Assembly (NCBI GenBank): GCA_021107335.1 | Contig: JAIOSZ010000033.1 | Span: 1-5,526 of the forward strand | Direction of reading: 5' to 3' | Length of the DNA: 5,526 bases | DNA from: Desulfuromonadaceae bacterium | GTDB taxonomy: Bacteria; Desulfobacterota; Desulfuromonadia; Desulfuromonadales; Syntrophotaleaceae | Part shown: one piece after another, positions 1-5,526 of the stretch | How the letters are laid out: every line of letters starts with the position of its first letter | Position numbering within the stretch: the first letter of the stretch is position 1 | Program-made: the position numbers and the translations under genes | Notes under the pieces: generated by a model | What the model saw: only the letters and a program-made list of their open reading frames with translations | Databases searched by the model: none | What the model was told of the DNA's origin: nothing

Positions 1-282
1 AAACGTGGGAGAATTGCGGCGAATATCGACTGCCACGTCATATACTTCTCCCGCCACCACACGCACAAGCTTGCCCTGCGTTTGGTGAATCTGATAGTGC
101 AGGCCGCGCAGCACCCCTTTAGCCGATCTGGAATGATTATCCTGCACAAACCGGGTTTGCAATCCCGTTGTTTCCTCCCAGACTTTCTGGTTGAAGCTTT
201 CGTAAAAAAAACCCCGCTGGTCACCAAAAACCTTGGGCTCGACGATAAGAACTTCCGGCAAATCAGTGGAAATGACTTTCAT
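1..282 (-). CDS. rmlC: dTDP-4-dehydrorhamnose 3,5-epimerase RmlC, N-terminal 94 residues (cut by window start)
   Basis: RmlC is a cytoplasmic cupin enzyme that epimerises C3 and C5 of dTDP-4-keto-6-deoxyglucose, the third step of dTDP-L-rhamnose synthesis. The frame is open from the ATG at 282-280 to the window edge, giving 94 residues of a family usually about 180 long, so the C-terminal half is missing. Visible family signatures are RGFFYESF (residues 23-30), [18 protein letters not shown] (47-64) and [20 protein letters not shown] (70-89). H62 in the HYQ motif matches the catalytic base of characterised RmlC proteins; K71 and D82 lie in the conserved substrate-pocket segment. The ATG overlaps the rmlA stop as ATGA, so translation is probably coupled. 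Identity is firm; only the unseen half could hide a defect. Confidence 0.96.
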   Translation of the reverse strand, partial: MKVISTDLPEVLIVEPKVFGDQRGFFYESFNQKVWEETTGLQTRFVQDNHSRSAKGVLRGLHYQIHQTQGKLVRVVAGEVYDVAVDIRRNSPTF

Positions 283-1157
283 ATTCCATCCCTCAGCACC
301 AGCTCCAAATAGTCGCGATAGCTCGACTTGGGGGTCGCCTGAATGATCCGTTCCATCTGTTCCTTATCAATAAACCCTTTGCGCAGCGCGATCTCTTCGA
401 GGCAGGCGATTTTAGTTCCCTGACGCGCTTCGATTGTGCCGATAAAATGACTGGCCTCCAGCAAACTCATATGGGTACCGGTGTCGAGCCAAGCGATGCC
501 GCGACCCAGTTTCTCCACCCTGAGTTCACGCCGGCGCATATACTCCAGGTTAAGGTCGGTTATCTCGAGTTCGTCGCGGGCAGAAGGCTGCAAAGCCTTC
601 GCTATTTCTACCACCTTGTGGTCGTAAAGATACAGGCCGGGGATTGCAAAATGAGACTTAGGGTTAGCCGGCTTCTCCTCTAAGCCGATAGCGCACCCGT
701 CCTTATCGAACTCTACCACCCCGTAACGTTCCGGATCGCTGACCGGGTAACCGAAAACAAGGGCCCCATCGGTAAATTTCTCGGTAATCCGATCCAGGCC
801 AACCTTACCATAAAACAGGTTGTCACCGAGAATCAGACAAACAGGTTCTTGACCAATGAACTGTTCGCCGATGAGAAAGGCCTGGGCGATACCCTTGGGC
901 TCGGGCTGCACGGCGTAGGACAGTTTGATGCCCCACTGGCTACCATCGCCCAACAGGGCTTCGAAGCGCGGAATGTCCTGAGGCGTCGAAATGATCAGAA
1001 TATCGTTGATCCCGGCGAGCATCAGAGTCGACAGGGGATAATAGATCATCGGCTTGTCATAAACCGGCTGCAGCTGCTTACTCGCAACCAGGGTCAGCGG
1101 GTACAACCTGTTGCCGGCACCTCCTGCGAGAACGATGCCTTTTTTGATTCCAGCCAT
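279..1157 (-). CDS. rmlA: Glucose-1-phosphate thymidylyltransferase RmlA
   Basis: RmlA joins dTTP and glucose-1-phosphate to make dTDP-glucose, the first and normally feedback-inhibited step of the rhamnose pathway. The 292-residue product has the usual family length. The nucleotide-binding loop [13 protein letters not shown] lies at residues 10-22; most homologues have GSGTRLYP, so the A14 and N16 variants are mildly unusual. It is followed by [25 protein letters not shown] (26-50), GDNLFYG with metal-binding D112 (111-117), an EEKP motif near 160 and WLDTGTH near 225. An in-frame upstream codon would add 10 residues, but the ATG at 1157 is chosen because AGAAAGGAG lies 10 bases before it and the protein then matches family length. 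It overlaps rmlC by four bases. A 265-base gap separates it from rmlD, so it may have its own promoter. Confidence 0.97.
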   Translation of the reverse strand: MAGIKKGIVLAGGAGNRLYPLTLVASKQLQPVYDKPMIYYPLSTLMLAGINDILIISTPQDIPRFEALLGDGSQWGIKLSYAVQPEPKGIAQAFLIGEQFIGQEPVCLILGDNLFYGKVGLDRITEKFTDGALVFGYPVSDPERYGVVEFDKDGCAIGLEEKPANPKSHFAIPGLYLYDHKVVEIAKALQPSARDELEITDLNLEYMRRRELRVEKLGRGIAWLDTGTHMSLLEASHFIGTIEARQGTKIACLEEIALRKGFIDKEQMERIIQATPKSSYRDYLELVLRDGI

Positions 1158-1167
1158 TGCCAATCGA

Positions 1168-1176
1168 CTCCTTTCT
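1168..1176 (-). promoter_or_regulatory. Ribosome binding site of rmlA
   Basis: On the minus strand the bases read AGAAAGGAG, a strong Shine-Dalgarno match ending 10 bases before the ATG at 1157. It decides the start: the longer frame beginning at 1187 would place this site inside the coding sequence and add ten residues absent from typical RmlA. Confidence 0.8.
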
Positions 1177-1178
1177 AA

Positions 1179-1196
1179 ACAACCCAATATGGTTGT
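1179..1196 (-). repeat. Small perfect hairpin just upstream of the rmlA ribosome binding site
   Basis: The minus strand reads ACAACC-ATATTG-GGTTGT, a perfect 6-base stem with a 6-base loop that ends two bases before the rmlA Shine-Dalgarno sequence. It could be a weak RNA hairpin or an operator-like dyad. A 6-base stem with mixed composition can also arise by chance, so function is unproven. Confidence 0.35.
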
Positions 1197-1260
1197 GAAC
1201 TTTACTTTAGCGAATTAAGTGCGGAAGACACTGATTGGCATTCCACACCATTTTTTCCAG

Positions 1261-1355
1261 CAGAGACGCTAAGACGCAGAGAAAACCCGAGGATCAAAAC
1301 ATGCATGGCATAGTCTTTTGATTTTCCGATCCTCTGCCTGCGTCTTTCATCTCTG
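1261..1355. repeat. Imperfect 95-base inverted repeat with CAGAGA..AGACGCA arms
   Basis: The left arm (1261-1299) and the reverse complement of the right arm (1316-1355) align as an imperfect palindrome. The outer parts match best: CAGAGACGCTAAGACGCAG on the left against CAGAGATGAAAGACGCAGG on the right. The inner ends are a perfect ATCAAAA/TTTTGAT pair around a 16-base loop, and the middle of the arms is poorly matched. Such GCAGAGA/GACGCA-rich palindromes occur as dispersed intergenic repeats in many environmental bacteria; assigning this one to such a family is from memory and needs a genome count. It lies between rmlD and rmlA and encodes nothing convincing. Confidence 0.7.
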
Positions 1356-1378
1356 TATTCAATATAAGCTTCTGCCAT

Positions 1379-1408
1379 CCCTTGCGTCTCGACATCTCTG
1401 CGCAAGGG
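1379..1408 (-). repeat. Perfect 8-base stem-loop after rmlD, enclosing a third copy of the motif
   Basis: CCCTTGCG (1379-1386) and CGCAAGGG (1401-1408) are exact reverse complements around a 14-base loop, starting 14 bases past the rmlD stop codon. The loop and inner arm carry another copy of the CAGAGATG-NNN-AGACGCA motif seen twice in the neighbouring inverted repeat. In the direction of transcription no T-run follows (the next bases are ATGGCAG), so it is not a standard intrinsic terminator. It could stabilise the 3' end of an rmlBD transcript or simply be part of the repeat element. Confidence 0.65.
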
Positions 1409-1422
1409 TGTCTATCAAGTCT

Positions 1423-2385
1423 TCACAGACCACGACTGGCGATGTAATGCTCAAGGGATTTCTGCCAGGGGGGGATAATGGCCCCCGTGGCTTTTTGGTA
1501 CTTATCCTTGGACATCACGGAATAAGCAGGCCGTGGTGCCGGCAGAGGGTAGTCTGCCGTGCCGATAGGCAGGATATGCTCTGTCTTCACCGGGGTCGTA
1601 GTCTTTTTCAGTTGGGCGACAATCTCGCAGGCAAAGTCATGCCAGGAGCAGACCCCTTCATTGGCAAAATGGTAAATACCAAAAGGACGATCGAATGTCT
1701 GCGCCCCCTCCCCCGGTTCCTGTGGCAGGTCGATGAGATTGAAGATCGCCTGCGCCAAATCGAAGGAATAGGTGGGAGTACCGACCTGATCCGCCACAAT
1801 GCGCAACTCTTCTCGCTCCTGTGCCAGACGAATTATCGTTTCAACAAAGTTTTTCCCCCCCGCCCCGTAAAGCCAACTGGTGCGCACAATAAAGTATCGT
1901 TCCAAGCCACTGCTCTTGACGGCCTCTTCCCCCAGCAATTTGGAACGCCCATAAGCCGAACGGGGATTGGGAGGATCGCTTTCGACATAAGGTGTCGCTT
2001 TTTCCCCGTCGAATACATAATCGGTGGAGACATGGACCAGCGTGGCATCGAGATCTTTGGCTGCAGTCGCCAGATTTCTAGGTCCTTCTTGGTTCACCAG
2101 ATTGGCCAGGGGTTCATTGGATTCGGCGTCGTCAACATCTGTATAGGCCGCGCAATTGATGATGACGTGGGGCCGGATCTCACGCAGAGACGCCAGGGAG
2201 GTGGTTGCATTCGTAAGATCGAAGCCGGGGCGACCTAAAGAGATCACCTCATACTTGTCTGGAGCCAGCCTTTGCACCATAGTCGCCAGCATCCCGCTGG
2301 CGCCGACAACCGCCAAGCGGCGCTTCCCCTCTGCAACCCTCTTGTCATTATTCTCAAAATCTTTTTGAACGTTAGTTAAAGTCAT
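1423..2385 (-). CDS. rmlD: dTDP-4-dehydrorhamnose reductase RmlD
   Basis: RmlD is the cytoplasmic short-chain dehydrogenase that reduces dTDP-4-keto-L-rhamnose to dTDP-L-rhamnose, the last pathway step. The product is 320 residues. The Rossmann nucleotide-binding segment is GASGMLA (28-34), in which the last glycine of the usual GxxGxxG is alanine. It is followed by NCAAYTDVDDAE (77-88), HVSTDYVFDG (118-127), the catalytic Y145 and K149 of SAYGRSK, and RTSWLYG (168-174). About 22 charged residues precede the first beta strand, longer than most family members. The ATG at 2385 is preferred because it overlaps the rmlB stop as ATGA. A TTG at 2316, nine bases after GAGGGG, would give the shorter usual N-terminus and cannot be excluded. 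A palindromic repeat region follows the gene. Confidence 0.95.
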   Translation of the reverse strand: MTLTNVQKDFENNDKRVAEGKRRLAVVGASGMLATMVQRLAPDKYEVISLGRPGFDLTNATTSLASLREIRPHVIINCAAYTDVDDAESNEPLANLVNQEGPRNLATAAKDLDATLVHVSTDYVFDGEKATPYVESDPPNPRSAYGRSKLLGEEAVKSSGLERYFIVRTSWLYGAGGKNFVETIIRLAQEREELRIVADQVGTPTYSFDLAQAIFNLIDLPQEPGEGAQTFDRPFGIYHFANEGVCSWHDFACEIVAQLKKTTTPVKTEHILPIGTADYPLPAPRPAYSVMSKDKYQKATGAIIPPWQKSLEHYIASRGL

Positions 2386-3473
2386 GATCTCGAAGTGACT
2401 TGTGGCCGGCCATCATACATCTTTTGATAATATTCCTGGTAAGAGCCATCCATAACCGAACCAACCCAATCGGAATGTTCCAAATACCATTCGATCGTGC
2501 GGCGAATTCCTTCTTCAAAGCCCACGGTTGGTTGCCAACCGAGCTCATCCTTGATTTTGCTAGCATCAATGGCATAACGGCGGTCATGACCGGCACGATC
2601 TTTAACGAATTTTATCAGCGATCTACGTGGATTATCTCCAGCCAACACCCCCACCTTTTCGTCGAGCAGATCACAAATAGTTGTAACAACTTCTATGTTT
2701 TGTTTTTCGGTATTACCACCGATGTTATAGGTCTCACCTAATGTCCCTTGTTCGAGAACAGTTAAAATCCCCTTGCAATGGTCGGAGACATACAGCCAGT
2801 CCCGCACATTCTTACCGTCGCCATAAACAGGCAAATCCTTGCCCTGCAAAGCATTATTGATAACAAGCGGGATCAGCTTTTCCGGAAACTGATAAGGGCC
2901 ATAATTGTTTGAGCAATTGGTGATGAGAATCGGCAGATTGTACGTATGAAAGTAGGCGCTTACCAGATGATCCGAAGAGGCCTTGCTAGCAGAATACGGG
3001 GACCGGGGGTCATAAGACGTGCTTTCCGTAAAGTACCCTGTCGCTCCAAGCGAACCGTAGACTTCATCAGTACTGACATGTAAGAAGCGACGACCGCTCT
3101 GTAGAGATTCCTGATTGTCCCCCCAAGCTTTTCGCGCGGCTTCCAGCAGCACAAAAGTACCAAGGATGTTGGTTTGGATGAAGGCTGCGGGCCCTGTAAT
3201 GCTGCGGTCCACGTGGGATTCGGCGGCAAAATGGACCACGGTATCGATTTGTTCATCGGCAAAGAGTTGCTCGATCAACGAGGCATCGCAAATATCCCCC
3301 TGCACAAATCGATAGCGAGGATCGTCAGCAATATCAGCAAGGTTCTGAGGGTTACCCGCGTAAGTCAGTTTATCCAGATTGACCAGACGGAAGTTATCGA
3401 GGCTCGCGAGAGCAAGACGAATGAAGTTCGCGCCGATAAATCCGCAGCCACCTGTAACCAAAATATTTTTCAT
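2382..3473 (-). CDS. rmlB: dTDP-glucose 4,6-dehydratase RmlB
   Basis: RmlB is an NAD-dependent extended short-chain dehydrogenase that converts dTDP-glucose to dTDP-4-keto-6-deoxyglucose in the cytoplasm. The 363-residue length is typical. The N-terminal TGGCGFIG (7-14) is the NAD-binding GxxGxxG. AAESHVDRSI lies at 83-92, STDEVYG at 134-140 supplies the catalytic T135-D136-E137 triad, and YSASK supplies Y160 and K164. NCSNNYGPYQFPEKLIP and the late YGDGKNVRDWLYVSDH segment are further hallmarks. The ATG at 3473 is chosen; the codon before it, TTG at 3476, is an equivalent alternative adding one residue. GGAG lies eight bases before the ATG. It is the first rml gene here and overlaps rmlD by four bases. 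No typical intrinsic terminator separates it from the upstream glycosyltransferase. Confidence 0.98.
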   Translation of the reverse strand: MKNILVTGGCGFIGANFIRLALASLDNFRLVNLDKLTYAGNPQNLADIADDPRYRFVQGDICDASLIEQLFADEQIDTVVHFAAESHVDRSITGPAAFIQTNILGTFVLLEAARKAWGDNQESLQSGRRFLHVSTDEVYGSLGATGYFTESTSYDPRSPYSASKASSDHLVSAYFHTYNLPILITNCSNNYGPYQFPEKLIPLVINNALQGKDLPVYGDGKNVRDWLYVSDHCKGILTVLEQGTLGETYNIGGNTEKQNIEVVTTICDLLDEKVGVLAGDNPRRSLIKFVKDRAGHDRRYAIDASKIKDELGWQPTVGFEEGIRRTIEWYLEHSDWVGSVMDGSYQEYYQKMYDGRPQVTSRS

Positions 3474-3481
3474 CAAGTTTT

Positions 3482-3485
3482 CTCC
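3482..3485 (-). promoter_or_regulatory. Ribosome binding site of rmlB
   Basis: The minus strand reads ACGGAGAAAACTTGATG. The GGAG core lies eight bases before the ATG at 3473 and five before the adjacent TTG at 3476. The spacing favours the ATG start. Confidence 0.65.
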
Positions 3486-4780
3486 GTAACAAACTGTTCA
3501 CCCATTCAGGCAGTCCAGTAAATCGATCCAGGCTCCATGACAATCGCACAGCCCTGGAACCGAGCAGTGCCAAGAATCAACAAGGGTCAAAGATGCCTAC
3601 TGTAAATCAGCACATCGCTTTTAATACCCGTAATCTCTTTCAACAAGAAAAAACTCTTAACTTCTGGTATCAGATGTCGATCTTTTTTGGAGGTCTCTAT
3701 AATCAGAAGATCCGCCTTCTTATCAAACGCAACCTTTTCCATCTTGCTGAAGTCTTGAAGTTTGTTGAACTTTTTTATAGGCTTGAAAAACTTCATTTTT
3801 AGTGGTGCATAAAGACGAAATCTTGGGTCAGAACAAGCGATTACAGCATTCTGTAAATTAGGCTGCGTGGTCAACCATTGGCCTGTTTCCCTAATTACAT
3901 TGCCCTTTTGCGGCCCAAGGAAATCCTCCAGAGACTTGTAGGCAGGAGTACCCAAAAAAACAAGCAGGAAAATTACCATCGCTATGCGTGGCCACCGGCA
4001 CCCAGCGATGCTCGACCATATCCTCTCCAGTCCCCGACCTACCCAAGGGTAAAGAAATAAAGCGGGCACAAGCATATAACGTTTGCTAAACCAATCGTGA
4101 GTGAAAAGAAAGTAATAGGCCAGCAGAAAAAAGGCGCCGACCGAAAGTAGGACGAGCCAGTGGTCACGATGTCGAGGGGGATGCTTCCCGAACCCCATAA
4201 GAAGTGGTACTAGGAAGAGGGGAAAGAGGTTTATGGCCATAGCTTCGAGGGCGCCGAGCAGATAAATTAGAGGAAGATAATGCCTGGTCGTCTCCAACAA
4301 ATTACCTGTCTTATTCCAGCCGGGCATTTCATTTTCCAGGTCTTTTAACTTTTTATACCGACTATGATAATTTTCCAGAACCCCACTGCTGACCTTTCGC
4401 TGGTAATAAGCAATAGAGTTGCCGGTGACCGCCTCCTTCAGTTGCCCCCTGCTTTCTACAGCCCGTCCGGAGGATGCCAGGTCAGATCCAGCAACCAGAA
4501 GTGAGCCCCCGCCCAAAAGCACCCCCAAGGCCAAAGGCAAACCAACCAGCACAGTCATACCTTTGAGCATAAAACGTTTCTCTGCCCCGTTTTTGATTGC
4601 CAATACCGTTAGAACCGACAGAAAAACGGCCCACAAAAGGATTGCCTCCAGACGGCAAAAAAAAGCAAAGGTCGCCGTCAGGGAAGACAGGGTGAAAAAG
4701 AGGAGCTTTTCAGTTCGTATCGCCCGCAAGCAAAAATAGACCGACCAGGCGACAAAAAAAAGAAAAATTGGGTCTCGAAT

Positions 4781-4783
4781 CTA
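4781..4783 (-). other. In-frame amber (TAG) codon inside the glycosyltransferase
   Basis: Reading NARAVD-stop-IRDPIFLFFVAWSVYF, the frame is the same before and after the TAG and the protein remains hydrophobic and family-like on both sides. This indicates a single-base substitution rather than a frameshift. Possible sources are a recent nonsense mutation, a sequencing error, or a suppressed or reassigned amber codon. Confidence 0.9.
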
Positions 4784-5190
4784 ATCAACAGCCCGAGCAT
4801 TCAGCATAGGGGACAGGACAAAAGCCAAACCGGCCCAAAACGCCACTTTTTCGTCAAATAAATCCCTGGATAGCAGGTAAAGGGGGATCAGTGCAAACAC
4901 CAAGGAGAAAAGGGAAATCAGCTGGCCGGCCAGCACCCAGTCCGGAATCAGAAAATGGAAGCCGGCAATCAACAGAGCGTAGAAGGGCATCCAATCTATG
5001 CTGAGTCCTTCCGAAAAATTCCCTTGGGCAAATTGTTGAGCCGCGGCAATATACCGAGCCCCATCAATATTGATAACCTCATCAGATAAAAGAACGGCGA
5101 TTTTCAGTATCAAGGATACCAATAACAGAAATACCAGTCCCCATTCGGCGCTCCGCCATTCCCTGACGCCATCAAATATCTTCATTCTGT

Positions 5191-5198
5191 CCCCCCCC
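5191..5198 (-). repeat. G8 homopolymer at the start of the glycosyltransferase
   Basis: On the minus strand eight consecutive G bases run from the last base of the ATG at 5200 to five bases before a second in-frame ATG at 5185. If translation begins at the first ATG the tract is coding (Gly-Gly-Asp) and a slip would shift the frame. If it begins at the second, the tract acts as the Shine-Dalgarno region. Confidence 0.6.
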
Positions 5199-5206
5199 AT
5201 GAGGGC

Positions 5207-5526
5207 TCAAGAACTCCATCGTTTCCAACATTTGGAAAAAAAGACCTTCTGGTCATCACTCGGTTGCACTTTCGTCAAGTCCACCAAAAAACGCTCCAGA
5301 TCTTTACGCTTGGCTCGAGGTTTTGTCGAGCCAACGATCTTGCTGCCGTCAAGATCAGTCAGATACAGGTCGCAGCCTCCCTGGCCACGGATCAGAATAT
5401 TGTTCCACTTTAAGTCTCCATGCAGCCCTCCAAAAAGATGCATACGTCCCAAAAGCAGAGCTAAACGCGTTAGCAGTCCCTTTCTTGCGACAGCGTCGAG
5501 TCGCAACCAAAAGTTTGCAAGGGGCT
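5207..5526 (-). CDS. WaaP/InaA-family lipopolysaccharide kinase, C-terminal 105 residues (cut by window end)
   Basis: Members of this protein-kinase-like family phosphorylate Kdo or heptose in the lipopolysaccharide inner core at the cytoplasmic side of the membrane. The frame is open from the window edge to TGA at 5209-5207, so the N-terminal lobe is outside the window. Counting from the first complete codon, residues 26-45 read GRMHLFGGLHGDLKWNNILI, containing the catalytic HGD(L)xxxN loop with D37 and N42. LTDLDGSKI follows at 55-63, where D57 occupies the metal-binding (DFG-like) position. A basic stretch, KPRAKRKDLERFLVDL, then fits the usual tail of these kinases. It ends six bases before the glycosyltransferase start, implying one operon. 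Whether the sugar substrate is Kdo, heptose or another residue cannot be told from this part. Confidence 0.85.
   Translation of the reverse strand, partial: PLANFWLRLDAVARKGLLTRLALLLGRMHLFGGLHGDLKWNNILIRGQGGCDLYLTDLDGSKIVGSTKPRAKRKDLERFLVDLTKVQPSDDQKVFFSKCWKRWSS

Larger units (their letters stand above)
3587..5200 (-). pseudogene. GT39/ArnT-like membrane glycosyltransferase interrupted by one in-frame TAG
   Basis: Two open stretches (5200-4784 and 4780-3587) are in the same frame, separated only by TAG at 4783-4781, and together make a 537-position protein. It resembles GT-C transferases of the dolichyl-phosphate-mannose/ArnT type, which move a sugar from a polyprenyl-phosphate carrier onto a glycan or lipid A at the periplasmic face; donor and acceptor are not inferable. 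Hydrophobic segments lie near residues 20-38, 72-86, 92-110, 119-131 and 145-160, with more up to about 430, then a roughly 100-residue soluble tail. The first loop has DEVINIDGARYIAAAQ (40-55) with the acidic residues expected there. The stop falls at residue 140, three positions before RDP, so without readthrough about three quarters of the protein is lost. No good restart follows. The start may be ATG 5200 or ATG 5185. Confidence 0.78.

Noticed and set aside
82..312. Plus-strand open frame over the rmlC start
   Set aside because: Antisense shadow of the clear RmlC N-terminus and rmlA end.
1202..1405. 67-codon minus-strand frame across the rmlD-rmlA gap (begins with TTG; an internal ATG lies at 1378)
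   Set aside because: It coincides with the palindromic repeat copies, lacks a ribosome binding site at a sensible distance, and its arginine-rich RRDVETQ and LRLSVSAG stretches are what the repeat motif translates to. It is best explained as repeat read-through, not a gene.
1318..2238. 306-codon plus-strand open frame
   Set aside because: It lies antisense to rmlD, which has full family motifs; the plus-strand translation is rich in Cys, Arg and Gly with no recognisable domain.
3515..3560. Bulged CCAGG(G)C / GCCTGG hairpin between the glycosyltransferase and rmlB as a terminator
   Set aside because: The stem is short with a bulge and a long loop, and no T-run follows, so it does not meet intrinsic terminator criteria.
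3560..3575. Sigma-54-like TTGGCAC sequence upstream of rmlB on the minus strand
   Set aside because: The -24-like TGGCAC is present but the required GC of the -12 element is absent at the correct spacing.
3587..4729. Downstream part of the glycosyltransferase as an independent gene starting at TTG 4729
   Set aside because: The frame is continuous with the upstream part, the TTG has no Shine-Dalgarno sequence, and the product would lack the first loop and N-terminal membrane segments of the family.
4752..4770. A-rich homopolymers (A8, A5) beside the amber codon as the cause of a frameshift
   Set aside because: The frame is identical before and after the stop and the protein makes sense on both sides, so no indel is required; only a substitution explains the TAG.

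Overview
The window is a cell-envelope polysaccharide locus with every recognisable gene on the minus strand, so transcription runs from base 5526 towards base 1. Both ends cut through genes. The gene content is a WaaP/Kdo-type lipopolysaccharide kinase, a multi-membrane GT-C glycosyltransferase and the dTDP-L-rhamnose genes rmlB, rmlD, rmlA and rmlC. This points to a Gram-negative bacterium. The protein style, moderate GC and degenerate GCAGAGA/GACGCA palindromes in a gap would fit a Desulfuromonas/Geobacter/Pelobacter-like deltaproteobacterium, but that assignment is an inference and there is no rRNA or other marker to test it.

Layout in the direction of transcription: (1) 5526-5207, the C-terminal part of a WaaP/InaA-fold kinase. 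(2) 5200-3587, a GT39/ArnT-like integral membrane glycosyltransferase whose frame is interrupted once, by an in-frame TAG at 4783-4781. The frame is otherwise intact on both sides. (3) A 113-base gap (3474-3586). (4) 3473-2382 rmlB and 2385-1423 rmlD, joined by an ATGA stop/start overlap. (5) A 265-base gap (1158-1422) holding three copies of a short degenerate motif arranged as two palindromes, with a small hairpin just before the next ribosome binding site. (6) 1157-279 rmlA and 282-1 rmlC, also joined by ATGA; rmlC runs off the window.

The four Rml enzymes make dTDP-L-rhamnose from glucose-1-phosphate: RmlA makes dTDP-glucose, RmlB dehydrates it, RmlC epimerises it and RmlD reduces it. The kinase and the membrane glycosyltransferase would act on a lipid-linked glycan or lipopolysaccharide core, so the window is best read as the end of an LPS or O-antigen assembly cluster followed by its sugar-nucleotide supply genes. 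Base composition changes sharply: the 3' end of the glycosyltransferase is about 36% GC (bases 3601-3840), while sampled rmlA segments are about 55-63%. This is the usual mosaic of variable transferase genes beside conserved rml genes.

I see no wholly new system. The points most worth a second look are the in-frame amber codon, the three-copy palindromic motif that splits the rml operon, and the G8 tract between two candidate starts of the glycosyltransferase.
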